Part shown: in pieces, positions 55,501-64,000 of the stretch
Numbering within the stretch: the first letter of the stretch is position 1
Layout: each line of letters starts with the position of its first letter
Assembly: GCA_046328715.1 (NCBI GenBank)
Contig: JAXLWB010000040.1
Location: forward strand, 28,928 to 92,927
DNA length: 64,000 bases
Reading direction: 5' to 3'
Origin: JAXLWB01 sp046328715
GTDB lineage: Bacteria; Chloroflexota; Anaerolineae; Caldilineales; Caldilineaceae
Translations under genes and position numbers: made by a program
The notes under the pieces: model-generated
The model's database searches: none
Told to the model about the DNA's origin: nothing
Seen by the model: the letters and a program-made list of their open reading frames with translations, nothing else

Positions 55501-58500
55501 ACTACGACGACTTCTCGCTCACGGGGTTGACCGTGCGTGAAGATCGCGGTGCCAGCATGGCCGTGATCTACGAAGACCCAGCCGTAGACACCGACAAAAA
55601 GGATGACTACGCCGTCTTTGCCCTTGCGACTGGGCTGGACTCCACCTTCCTCAACGGCCGCGACTCCGATAACAATGGCGTGCGTGACATCGACATCAAC
55701 GAAATTGTACGCCGCTTCGACCGCACCCAGAACAGCACGGTCACTGCGGTACAGCGTTGGTCGATTCCCAACATTCTGCGGGTCGAAAAGAAAGATTACC
55801 CCATCTACGACCAGGCGTTGATGACGACCGCCATGAGCGAAACCGCGCGCATCCTCAACGCTAATTTTACCAGCAGTTGGCAGGGCGACAACGGTATCAT
55901 GCCTTATCTGCTCTTTGCCAGCGAACAGCGCTCGCGCACCGCCAGCCTGGATGGCGGCTTTACGCAAAGCAGTAACAGCGTAAAAATCGACTTCTCTCCT
56001 GGTGGCACACCGCTTGAAGAGTTGACCTATGCCCAGGTCAAGGGGCAACCCTATTGCTCGGCTAGCGGCAGCAGCCCGGCCTGGCAACCCTGCAGTACCG
56101 ATGCCTTTTGGGATGAGCTGGAACGTCGCTACGACAATCTCGGTGTGCTGGCCGACGATATTACTGGCGACTATGCCCCCGCCCGGATGCTCTCGACCGA
56201 AATCTACTTCCTCGGTTTGAACCAGGGCAGCGGCAGCATTGTTCAATCGGGCACACGGGTGGTCGCCGGCTTGTATGCGCAACCCACTGACACTGCACTG
56301 GAAGCGCAAATTCGCCTGTTTGCCGGTATTGGTCGCTCCGCAGTGGCTGGTCTGGCCAATCATCTCCTGGTGACAAGTTATCAAGGCGTCCCCAATGCCT
56401 TTCAATCGGCGCTCGCCGCAGGCAAAGATGCGATTAAGTCATTGCGCACTCCCAATCCTGGCGGCTTTGGCGATACGATCAACTCAGTCAAAGTGTCGAT
56501 TGAAAAGTTCCACGGCAAGGTCGTCAAATTAACCGGTAGCCGTACCGCCGCTATCAAAGCCTATGGCGCAGGTGTCATGTTGCTCGGGCTGGCTGGCACC
56601 TTGGCAGGCATCGGTTTGGAGAAAGCCCTGTCTACCGAGTTGGGTAAAAACATCGCCATCAAGGTGGTGATCAACAGCGCCATTGTGGTTGCCACCGTGG
56701 TGCTACCCATTGTCGATTTGGTGACCGTCCTCCGTTCGCCAATGTTTGCCAGCTTGTCTGTCTCCAAAATTCTCAACATGCGCGCTGATGTGGTTGGCAC
56801 TTCGTTTAAAGCGGGTGTCATTGGTGCCGTGATCGGCGGTGTCATCACTTGGGGCTTCTTTATCTACAGCATGGTCTCAAACAAGGTGACGCCATTCAGC
56901 CCCGAATTCAACAAGGCGCTGGCGGAGGCGATCGCAGCGACGATCTATCTCATCCTGATCACGGTGCTGAACGCCACGATCATTGGCTCGATCATTGTGG
57001 CGATTATCGGTGCCATCGATGGTATTCTCACTGCCATCTGTGAATTGGGGGTGAGCGATCTACGCAAAGTGCCTGGGCTAGGCGGTGCCTGTTTCACCTT
57101 AGGCACGAGCTTTATCAAACTGGTCGCCTACTTCATCTACAACTATGATCTGATGGTAGACACCAGCCGCAGCGACATGGTAGTGATGGAAGCGCCCGAA
57201 GTCACATTGGCCAACCCCGATTTAGGCTACGTGACAGGCAATGATCTCACGCTGAACATCCCAGTGACGACCACCATTCGCCATAAGGACCCCGACCCGG
57301 CCAACGGTCTCTATATCTATGCCTATCTCTGGCTCTACTCGCCCGATAACATCCGTACCAGTACCTTTAAGTACACGTTGACGCAGAACAACAAAGAGGA
57401 TCTTTCGGTCGCTCGCAGCCAGATGACCAATGATTGGATTGTCAGCGAAGACCATAAGCTGGTACTCACCCCCATGTATCGGGGTCAGGCATCAACCGTT
57501 GCCAAGGTGGGACCCGTTCCCTACACGGCTGGGTTGAACCGCTCGCTGCAAGCCTACTTCAATATGGGCTATGCCGTGCCTGCCTATGAATGCTGGCCGC
57601 TGATCCTTCCTCCCTTCTTTATTCCGATTCCCATCTGTTATACCCGTGACTTTACGGGCAACAACTCGACGCAGTTGCAGATGGTCCAGTATGATATTCT
57701 GCCACCCACGTTGGATGGCTTTATGGCCCTGGGTGCCAAGTCCGGCGGTCCGGGCCTCTCCTGGGATCCAGCCTTCCCGGCGTTGGCCGATGCCGACAAC
57801 GATGGCTTGCTCTCGATGGCGCGCAACGGTCTCGACCCCGATGACACCAAGTGGGACACTGATGGCGATGGTTTCTCCGACGCTAACGAGTTGATTCGTC
57901 GCCAAAATGGCATTGCCTTCTCGCCCACGCAATGTGATAGCGACGCCGATGGGCTGGCCGACCCACAAGAAGAGTTGGCAGGCAGCAACCCGGTGGTGCG
58001 CGACACCGACAACGACGGGTTGACCGATGGTGACGAAGTCTGGCATCAGGTCTATGATGCCAGTTGCCAGCCGACCACCACCTGGGCTGGCGGTTGGGAC
58101 ATTGTCATGAATGGCAGCGGCGCCTTTACCACGCGCGTCTCGTCCGACCCGACCAGTGGCGATAGCGACGGCGATGGCATTAGCGATGCGGCGGAAAAGC
58201 AACTGGCGCTAAACGCCAACGCTGCCCTGCGTCTGGACAAGTACAATCGTCCCTACAATCCGAATGTCTACAACATCAACCCGGTCAACGTCATTGTTAC
58301 GATCAACGATGTCGATGGCGTGCTACGCCCCAACCAGCAGATCATCTACACCACGACGGTCGTTGCCGATGTGCCACTCTTGCCCAGCGTAGTCGACATC
58401 TCGGCCCCCAACATGACGCCAGTGCACGGGCCACAGACGATCCCGCTCAATCCCAACACCTTTGCCACCAGCCAGAGCGCATCCAACGCGGTCAATATGA

Positions 58501-61500
58501 CAGTTGGACCAGCCACAGGCAACTATCGGCTGACCAGCAGCGTACGCGCTCGCTTGGCCATCACCGATGCCCTGCCCTGGACGCTCAACCAAGGTACAGT
58601 GCAGACGATTGGCCTGTTGGGCAATGAACCTCGTCAAGTTGATCTGGTTGCGCCACGCTTGGCGACCTTCGACCCCTACCTGCTTTCGGTCATGACCTCG
58701 ACCAACAGCGCTTCGAATGGATTGGGGCAAGTGCGCAGTTATGTCCTGCCTGGGCTACAAACGACAACGCTATCCAACCTGACAACCAATGTCTTGGGTC
58801 CAAAACGTGGCATTGGCAAACCCAGCACCGCTTGTAACAATGCTGGCATCTGTTTGGTAGCGTGGGACGAACAAATTCCCGGTACCACTCCTACGAACAA
58901 TGGTATGCGCGTGATGGCTGCCATGATCAACAGCAATGGCACAGTTCGTAGCCAGTTGCCCAGCAGCTTCTTCCCTGACCGCAGCATGACCCCCATGGTG
59001 GCAAGCGATGGTGATAAATTCCTCATCGCCTATGAGTATGTGGAAATTGGCCCGCCAGGCCTTTCCCCGCCTCCTGCGTATACGATGCTCTACTACAATC
59101 TGATCAATGCAGACGGCACTGCCAATGGTGGCGCCAAATCAGTTGCCAATAGTAACGTGTCGGCCACTGGTTTGCTTAGCGATTACAACCAGCGCGGTGC
59201 CTTCAGTCAGGTTACCTGGATTGGCGATCGCTATCGCATCACACGCCGTATTTTCAATCAAACAACGATCAATGTGCGCGAGGTCGATGCTGCTGGCACT
59301 GCGCTTGCAACCAACACCAACCTCGTGACCAATGCCGCAACCGGTGACGTACCCTTCAGCGTGGCCTACGATCCAGTCAGCCGGCGCAGCCTGTTGGCAT
59401 ACCAGACGGGACAGAGTCAGGTTGTCGGTGCACTCCATCAAGGGGCGAGCACCACTGCCTTGATCACACGCACGCTCTTCACCGGCAATTCACCGCAGGT
59501 GACATGGGATGCGCATTCGCAAAACTTTGTCTATGCAGGCCAAGACACCACCAAGAATCAGCCGATCTATGGCACAGTCGATAATAACCTGACCTTGAGC
59601 AGCCCGGCGCTCAACAGCAGTTGGAGTGGAACCGAAGCAGTCAAGACTACAGGGCGTGCCCTGGTCTGTCCCGTAGTCAACGACGCACCGATCCTCAACC
59701 TGCGCTTCGAAGACCTGCCCGGTGCGACCACCTATGTCGATAGTTCAGGCAACAACAACAATGCGGTCTGTATCGAAAACCAGTGCGCCAGTCCAGGTGC
59801 AGTTGGCGCAGTCGACAAGAACAACGTGCCAGCTAGCGACAACCAATTTGGCACAGCCTCCGACTATGCCATGAGTTTCAACTCGACGGGCACCTTCTTC
59901 TATGGACGCATGGCTACCAGCAAGCCGATCACGCTGACCCAGTTCACGCTGGCCTTCTGGTTCAAGATGCCGCCACCCGCAGGCAATCCTACGACCTTTG
60001 GCTCGACGTTGATGACCACGGCTGGCAACACCTTTAACAATGGTGCCAATGATCTGAGCGTACAAAACAGCAATGGTCAATTGTGGGTGAAGTTTGGCAA
60101 CAACATCTTCAATAGCGTCTTCACACCCAGCCGCATCGACGACAATCAATGGCATCACGCCGTGGTCACACGTATCCCCAATAGCAACAACCTGGCCCGC
60201 CACATGTGGCTCTATATCGATGGCAACACGACACCGATCGATGACAGCTTTGCTTACTCGGGCGCAGATCTGGCGATCGTCAACAAAATTCTGCGTATCG
60301 GTGGTGTAGACGCTCAGGGCTTTACGGGTGCGCTGGATGGCATTCAACTCTACCCGGTAGCACTCGATGCCAACCGCATCAAGGCACTCTACGACCGCTC
60401 CACGCTACCGTCCTGTGCCGTGGCCGTATCGCGCACCACCGGTGTGAGTTGGTCGCAACTACGGGTCTTGCCACAGGAAACGCGCGGTGGCAAGATCACA
60501 GCCAGCGGTGGTCTCAGTGTGACCGTCGATGTGACCCCGCCGACTTCGAGCATCAACTCGGTTAGCAACAATCAATACCTCCAGGGCAGCAGCACAGGGA
60601 AGACCATCCAGGTAGCAGGGGCAACGACCGACACCGTCTCCTATGTTACCAACGTGCAGGTGAGTGTCAATGGCAGTGCCGCACAAACTGCTACCGGCAC
60701 CAGCACCTGGGTCTATCCGTTGCAAGTGACAGAAGGACGTTACGATATCACCGCCTTCGCTACCGACGCCGCCAACAATCTACAGCCGACCTCGACACGT
60801 CCGAAGGTGACGATCTATGCTGACGCCACACCACCGAACATCAACTTTACGCTGCAACCCAACCCGAATGTCTTGCAGCGTAACCCGGCCGGACGCTGGG
60901 TGGTGCTGCTGGGTGGCGGTGTGGGCGATCCTGCGATTGGTTCGGCTGCTGGTAGCGGCGTGTTGGCCACTTCGGTGGAAGCAACCGTGGTAGGACAGAA
61001 TGGTCTGGTTCTCGGCACTGACTGGCAAAAGGCCACTGTCGGTTCCGGCACTTGGTCACTCAACTATCTGCTGCCCGAAGGCGTAGAAGACCCAACCGGC
61101 GTCTACACGGTGACCCTGCGTGCCAGTGATAACGTGGGCAACCTGCGCCAGTCTTCAACTACACTGACCGTAGACAATGATGGACCCGATGCGCAGATGA
61201 CAACCACCGACATCAGCACGGGTATCTTCACCAACACGATCAGCAGCACAGTCTCCATCGGTGGTGTGGTTACTGAAACTGGAAGCGCCGGTCTAAATCA
61301 GATCGACATCGCCGTGACGCCAATCACACAGGTGCTGGTGATGAGCGGCACCGTGCTCAAGCTCGACTTCCCCAACAGTTATAGCCGCTTCGATGACAGC
61401 TCGACTCAGGGCAATCGTATTTATTGCCCTGCTGGTTCGGTCTGTCCGATCTTCGACGTTGGTGCCGTTCAGCGCAACAATGACACGTCGGCCAAGTTCA

Positions 61501-64000
61501 ATGCGGCTACCCAGGTGTTGGTGGCAGAGACCGCCATCCAGGGCAGCTTTACGGCTGGCTACTGGATCAAACCAGCCAGCGGCGTCAACAATTCAACCAT
61601 CATCATCGATCAGGGGGCCAACGTCGCCAACGGCTGGACACTTTCGATGGATGCGGGACGACCTGCCTTCCTCGTCAACACGACGGAATATCTGGTCAGC
61701 CCCAACCGCATCGACGATGATCAATGGCACTTTGTGGTGGGCACACGCGACCAAGCCAAAGGCGAGATGAAACTCTATGTCGATGGTGTGCTGATGGGTA
61801 CACGCAGTGCAGGTACCAATCTGCTCACCGCCTTCAAGGATCTGCGCTTTGCCAGCGACCGCAGCAACAGTCGCCGCCTCACTGGCTCGATCGACAGCGT
61901 GCGCCTCATCTCCCGTACGCTGAATGAAACAGAAGTGCGTGCCCTCCAGTCAGAAACGCTACGCACCTGGGGTAGCTACTACTTTATGCCAGGCACAACC
62001 ACCGCTAACTGGCAATATGCCTTGCCAGCCAACCTGGAAGGCATCTACCAGATTGACCTGGAGGCATGGGACAGCAAGAGCAATGTACGCCCCACCAGCT
62101 ATGCCTGGCGTGGTGTGATCGACATGCTTGCCCCACGTCTCAGCTTCACGGCGACGGCGACCGGTGCCAGCTATCTTGACAGCGCCACCAACACCCAGCG
62201 CTACGAAATTCGTTATGTCTGCCGTGCGGAAGATTGGTCGTTGATCGAAAGTAGCTTCGACTGCCCCGGCAATGCCGGCCAACCGCCAGAGCGCACCTTC
62301 AACAACGACCCGATCCTGCAAGCACAGTTCCCCGAATTGAGCTTGTTGACGACGATGGTCAACAGCTACACCGTCTGGGCCGAAGATCCGACACCCACCG
62401 GCACCCTCACCGCCTGTGACAGCGTCGATCACTGCGCTACAGTCAATGTCGAGACCAGCGCAGCCAGTCAGCAAATTGCAGCGGCGAGTGTCAATACCAT
62501 TTCGGATTCACCTAAGGCAGTGGTGCTCAACCCGACCGACAGCAGCACCGTGGATGCCAGCAACGGCAGCGTCGAGGTGACGATTGCCGCCGAAGCCGCT
62601 AAGACGTTGAAGGATGTCACCCTGCTGGTCGATGGTGATGTGGCGGCAACCTTCCCCTACGCCCGCATAGACAAGTTGCAAAGTGCGCTGAGTACAGTCA
62701 ACCTCAATCTGAGCGATGGGTCCCACACCCTGGCCGCTTATGCCAGCGATTGGACCGGTGCGGTGCAGTCGGCGATGAGCAGCGTGACGGTCTTTGTCAA
62801 CAACAAAACAACCCAACTGACGATTGACGGTGGACTGGGTGTCAGCCGTACCTGGCAGTTGGGTAGTGGTATCCTTGTGCTCGAAGGCAATGTCAGCAAC
62901 GAGGAGAATCTGGCTGCCGTGCAGGTCAAGGTTGGCGATCAGCCCTATATTGACGCAAACTTTGGTGACAGCCGCTGGGGTGTTGCCTATCCAGTCGTTG
63001 ATCCAGAGAACAAGACCCTGGTCATCAGCGTTCGTGCCATCGACAAAGCTGGGCAAGTCACGCAGATCGGTGATGGTCTGGCAACCGACTTCTCGACTGC
63101 CAACCCGCCCGAGACGACGATTAACACTGGACCTGCGGCCAACAGCAACAGCACCAGCGCCAGCTTCAGCTTCAGTGGTGACCAGGGTGCCGCCGCCTTC
63201 AAGTGTCAACTGGACGAAGGCGCCTACAGCCTCTGCGCCAGCCCGGTCAGCTACAACGACCTGAGCAACGGCAGCCATAGCTTCCGAGTCAAGGCCATCA
63301 ACGGCCAGGGCTTTGAGGATCTCTCACCTGCCAGCTACACTTGGAATGTGGCAGGCAGTGGCGCACTCGTCACCGTCAGCAGCGGACCCGCAGCAAGTAG
63401 TTCCAGCCGTAGTGCCAAGTTCGAGTTCAACGGTGACGGCTCTACCGAATGTTCGTTGGACGGTGCAGCCTTCACTGCTTGCACCAGCCCGGTGACCTAC
63501 AAGAACTTGGCCGATGGCACCCATAGCTTCCAGGTGCGGGTCAAGGGCAACCCAGCCAGCAAATATGTCTGGAAGGTGACCAACAGCGCACCGGTGGCAG
63601 CCAGCCAGGTTGTGACCACCGCCCAGAATGTCAAGCTACCCGTGACACTCAAGGCCAGCGACGAGAGCAGCCTCAAGTACGTCATCGTCAGCAAACCGGC
63701 GAATGGTACACTGAGTGGTACAGGAGCCAACCTGGTCTACCAACCCGGCACCGACTTCTTCGGTGTGGACAGCTTCAGCTTCAAGGCTGACGATGGTGAT
63801 GCCACCTCCAACCTGGCCACGGTGACCATCAACGTCACCCCGACACCTGGACAAGGTGGACTGCAACGAGACGGCTTCGTGGTCTTCGGGTCAGAAGGCA
63901 TCATCCTGCGCGAGAATGTCAAGGTGATGAGTGGTGACATCGCCGCCAGCAACGCCAGCCAGGGACCGTGGCTGGGCGATGGTGCAGAAGTCAGCATCGG
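52584..64000 (+). CDS. Giant LamG/TSP3 surface protein, 3' partial
   Basis: The ATG at 52584 has AGGAGAGG 6 bases upstream, and I found no stop in this phase in the lines I read through to the edge, over 3800 codons. An N-terminal hydrophobic segment (FLITLAILLAVGLAATIWW) precedes a beta-rich domain of about residues 45-300. Two more hydrophobic segments lie near 301-352. LamG/concanavalin-like domains fall at about 470-650, 2370-2606 and 2970-3126. Calcium-binding TSP3 repeats (DTDGDGVSDNDE type) lie at about 660-760 and 1730-1875. A strongly hydrophobic stretch of several helices occupies about 1319-1530. Ig-like and cadherin-like domains end the visible part. It is probably a cell-surface adhesin or translocated giant; the internal membrane segments are unusual. 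Confidence 0.85.
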   Translation, partial: MSSRLPRMRFFRQRNFLITLAILLAVGLAATIWWPRSSSAAPWSSDPVTAAWQQAKASGSYDFDADMTQVTIPNATVTNVGRSSRTEQIHMEGQNNLAAKTLAMRIYSEGGSVLSQSGALEVKVDNGKTLVRKGEGNWQEEPGFSADSLAPSGDFMNFLAATRDTKANAPETKGGVHFTRYTFTIDGPAFAFYMRDRMEEALRARGELAPGMHLDVPSYYREMKGTGELWISSSGLPVRQILTLQFPDQKEQQVHAQITVNFSNFGREAGTLVQLSSPFNQWLHATLGWQLPSGNVLIQWVAPWALVAVALVMLALLLIYQRRRAVYTSVTISIVASILVGPLLTTLSSVQALDRFTARAQAQSTAQQETDAVQTLATTDDESFNPHLDPLAAAEQAALDGAQMRSGGGGAAGITGADMVLGVTAGPNPAALPVGAINWWQGENSTVDQIGATPTTLQGSATYTTGLVGKAFLFNGTNGYVALQDNFFPYPTNYNGPSKTPFSFELWFKTSSGGVIFGQQTTTPYTNPGSYVNAIYVGTDGKLRASMFTGAGVLVSAGIVNNNQYHHVAVTYDGVGQKLYLDGAQIATVNNTQQPYANRYRYQLGTGYTTSWPAGITGWYNFNGIIDEPTLYDRALTAAEITNIVNARESGKTPYPLTDNGSDVDGDKLTDFQEARLGTEPNNPDTDGDGVSDNDEVRGVVFGGKTWYSDPLDFDLDSNGDGIGDGQERDKDKNNVLDDTDNDLIPDLYDADNDNDGVPDRKDLSPFSSVSSVTFNNTAPLKLTLDNLAANKPTFVDFQLRPKDAKHLTYAFDVLDWPTDSGGQMQDIDNKTYADIAAAAGRVADANESLGDVKLVPMLEIRIDGANNNLPSQDELTPFGITVRNLDAAGTKKSVLVPLNVVQDEKTGMRVAFSARMRYLPTGTWPTPHEVRLAWVLQALTDSPCDPKAENAAAQGCAADGYIHNVVNPIHVYYDDFSLTGLTVREDRGASMAVIYEDPAVDTDKKDDYAVFALATGLDSTFLNGRDSDNNGVRDIDINEIVRRFDRTQNSTVTAVQRWSIPNILRVEKKDYPIYDQALMTTAMSETARILNANFTSSWQGDNGIMPYLLFASEQRSRTASLDGGFTQSSNSVKIDFSPGGTPLEELTYAQVKGQPYCSASGSSPAWQPCSTDAFWDELERRYDNLGVLADDITGDYAPARMLSTEIYFLGLNQGSGSIVQSGTRVVAGLYAQPTDTALEAQIRLFAGIGRSAVAGLANHLLVTSYQGVPNAFQSALAAGKDAIKSLRTPNPGGFGDTINSVKVSIEKFHGKVVKLTGSRTAAIKAYGAGVMLLGLAGTLAGIGLEKALSTELGKNIAIKVVINSAIVVATVVLPIVDLVTVLRSPMFASLSVSKILNMRADVVGTSFKAGVIGAVIGGVITWGFFIYSMVSNKVTPFSPEFNKALAEAIAATIYLILITVLNATIIGSIIVAIIGAIDGILTAICELGVSDLRKVPGLGGACFTLGTSFIKLVAYFIYNYDLMVDTSRSDMVVMEAPEVTLANPDLGYVTGNDLTLNIPVTTTIRHKDPDPANGLYIYAYLWLYSPDNIRTSTFKYTLTQNNKEDLSVARSQMTNDWIVSEDHKLVLTPMYRGQASTVAKVGPVPYTAGLNRSLQAYFNMGYAVPAYECWPLILPPFFIPIPICYTRDFTGNNSTQLQMVQYDILPPTLDGFMALGAKSGGPGLSWDPAFPALADADNDGLLSMARNGLDPDDTKWDTDGDGFSDANELIRRQNGIAFSPTQCDSDADGLADPQEELAGSNPVVRDTDNDGLTDGDEVWHQVYDASCQPTTTWAGGWDIVMNGSGAFTTRVSSDPTSGDSDGDGISDAAEKQLALNANAALRLDKYNRPYNPNVYNINPVNVIVTINDVDGVLRPNQQIIYTTTVVADVPLLPSVVDISAPNMTPVHGPQTIPLNPNTFATSQSASNAVNMTVGPATGNYRLTSSVRARLAITDALPWTLNQGTVQTIGLLGNEPRQVDLVAPRLATFDPYLLSVMTSTNSASNGLGQVRSYVLPGLQTTTLSNLTTNVLGPKRGIGKPSTACNNAGICLVAWDEQIPGTTPTNNGMRVMAAMINSNGTVRSQLPSSFFPDRSMTPMVASDGDKFLIAYEYVEIGPPGLSPPPAYTMLYYNLINADGTANGGAKSVANSNVSATGLLSDYNQRGAFSQVTWIGDRYRITRRIFNQTTINVREVDAAGTALATNTNLVTNAATGDVPFSVAYDPVSRRSLLAYQTGQSQVVGALHQGASTTALITRTLFTGNSPQVTWDAHSQNFVYAGQDTTKNQPIYGTVDNNLTLSSPALNSSWSGTEAVKTTGRALVCPVVNDAPILNLRFEDLPGATTYVDSSGNNNNAVCIENQCASPGAVGAVDKNNVPASDNQFGTASDYAMSFNSTGTFFYGRMATSKPITLTQFTLAFWFKMPPPAGNPTTFGSTLMTTAGNTFNNGANDLSVQNSNGQLWVKFGNNIFNSVFTPSRIDDNQWHHAVVTRIPNSNNLARHMWLYIDGNTTPIDDSFAYSGADLAIVNKILRIGGVDAQGFTGALDGIQLYPVALDANRIKALYDRSTLPSCAVAVSRTTGVSWSQLRVLPQETRGGKITASGGLSVTVDVTPPTSSINSVSNNQYLQGSSTGKTIQVAGATTDTVSYVTNVQVSVNGSAAQTATGTSTWVYPLQVTEGRYDITAFATDAANNLQPTSTRPKVTIYADATPPNINFTLQPNPNVLQRNPAGRWVVLLGGGVGDPAIGSAAGSGVLATSVEATVVGQNGLVLGTDWQKATVGSGTWSLNYLLPEGVEDPTGVYTVTLRASDNVGNLRQSSTTLTVDNDGPDAQMTTTDISTGIFTNTISSTVSIGGVVTETGSAGLNQIDIAVTPITQVLVMSGTVLKLDFPNSYSRFDDSSTQGNRIYCPAGSVCPIFDVGAVQRNNDTSAKFNAATQVLVAETAIQGSFTAGYWIKPASGVNNSTIIIDQGANVANGWTLSMDAGRPAFLVNTTEYLVSPNRIDDDQWHFVVGTRDQAKGEMKLYVDGVLMGTRSAGTNLLTAFKDLRFASDRSNSRRLTGSIDSVRLISRTLNETEVRALQSETLRTWGSYYFMPGTTTANWQYALPANLEGIYQIDLEAWDSKSNVRPTSYAWRGVIDMLAPRLSFTATATGASYLDSATNTQRYEIRYVCRAEDWSLIESSFDCPGNAGQPPERTFNNDPILQAQFPELSLLTTMVNSYTVWAEDPTPTGTLTACDSVDHCATVNVETSAASQQIAAASVNTISDSPKAVVLNPTDSSTVDASNGSVEVTIAAEAAKTLKDVTLLVDGDVAATFPYARIDKLQSALSTVNLNLSDGSHTLAAYASDWTGAVQSAMSSVTVFVNNKTTQLTIDGGLGVSRTWQLGSGILVLEGNVSNEENLAAVQVKVGDQPYIDANFGDSRWGVAYPVVDPENKTLVISVRAIDKAGQVTQIGDGLATDFSTANPPETTINTGPAANSNSTSASFSFSGDQGAAAFKCQLDEGAYSLCASPVSYNDLSNGSHSFRVKAINGQGFEDLSPASYTWNVAGSGALVTVSSGPAASSSSRSAKFEFNGDGSTECSLDGAAFTACTSPVTYKNLADGTHSFQVRVKGNPASKYVWKVTNSAPVAASQVVTTAQNVKLPVTLKASDESSLKYVIVSKPANGTLSGTGANLVYQPGTDFFGVDSFSFKADDGDATSNLATVTINVTPTPGQGGLQRDGFVVFGSEGIILRENVKVMSGDIAASNASQGPWLGDGAEVSI

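Overview
The window looks like a chromosomal segment of a Chloroflexota bacterium, probably from the Caldilineae/Anaerolineae side. This is inferred from gene content and not proven. The clues are secreted proteins that end in a short [FYL]-L-P-x-V-x-R tail, long TPTPT/PVPPT linkers, a very large NB-ARC/WD40 regulator of a type common in that phylum, and a menaquinone-type MenG/UbiE methyltransferase. No rRNA, tRNA or CRISPR array was recognised.

Layout. Bases 1-3606 hold the 3' part of a secreted protein built from eight SdrD B-like domains. Bases 3805-11343 are a minus-strand block of core cell-envelope and metabolic genes: menG/ubiE, a SAM methyltransferase, a class A penicillin-binding protein, surE, a PH-domain membrane protein and a family 2 glycosyltransferase. 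Most of these genes are followed by a hairpin of their own. Bases 12344-14455 encode a secreted thermonuclease-like protein whose Excalibur tail seems to have been cut off by a palindromic repeat. Bases 14607-22020 are a type I restriction-modification locus (hsdM, hsdS, hsdR). It has been invaded by a REP-associated tyrosine transposase (RAYT) and its REP palindromes, one of which lies in frame inside hsdR. The hsdR start is frameshifted from the rest of the gene, so the system may be decaying.

Bases 22442-43168 carry a small helical protein of unknown function with a clear promoter and operator, a clan-A-like glycoside hydrolase, and three surface proteins of 711, 2013 and 2795 residues that share domains and the C-terminal tail. 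Bases 43273-51768 (minus) encode a 2831-residue regulator: a SARP DNA-binding/BTAD module, three complete NB-ARC NTPase domains, TPR-like helices and 14 WD40 repeats. Its upstream region holds four direct repeats spaced 21-22 bp apart, abutting candidate -10 boxes in both directions. On the other side lie a small protein gene and then a giant open frame (52584 to the window edge, over 3800 codons) for another LamG/TSP3 surface protein.

How it fits together. The right two thirds is an accessory region for giant extracellular proteins. A STAND-SARP signalling regulator sits among them and is a reasonable candidate to control itself and its divergent neighbours. The features most worth follow-up are the triple-STAND regulator with its phased repeat array, the RAYT/REP invasion of the restriction locus, and the shared C-terminal tail of the secreted proteins.
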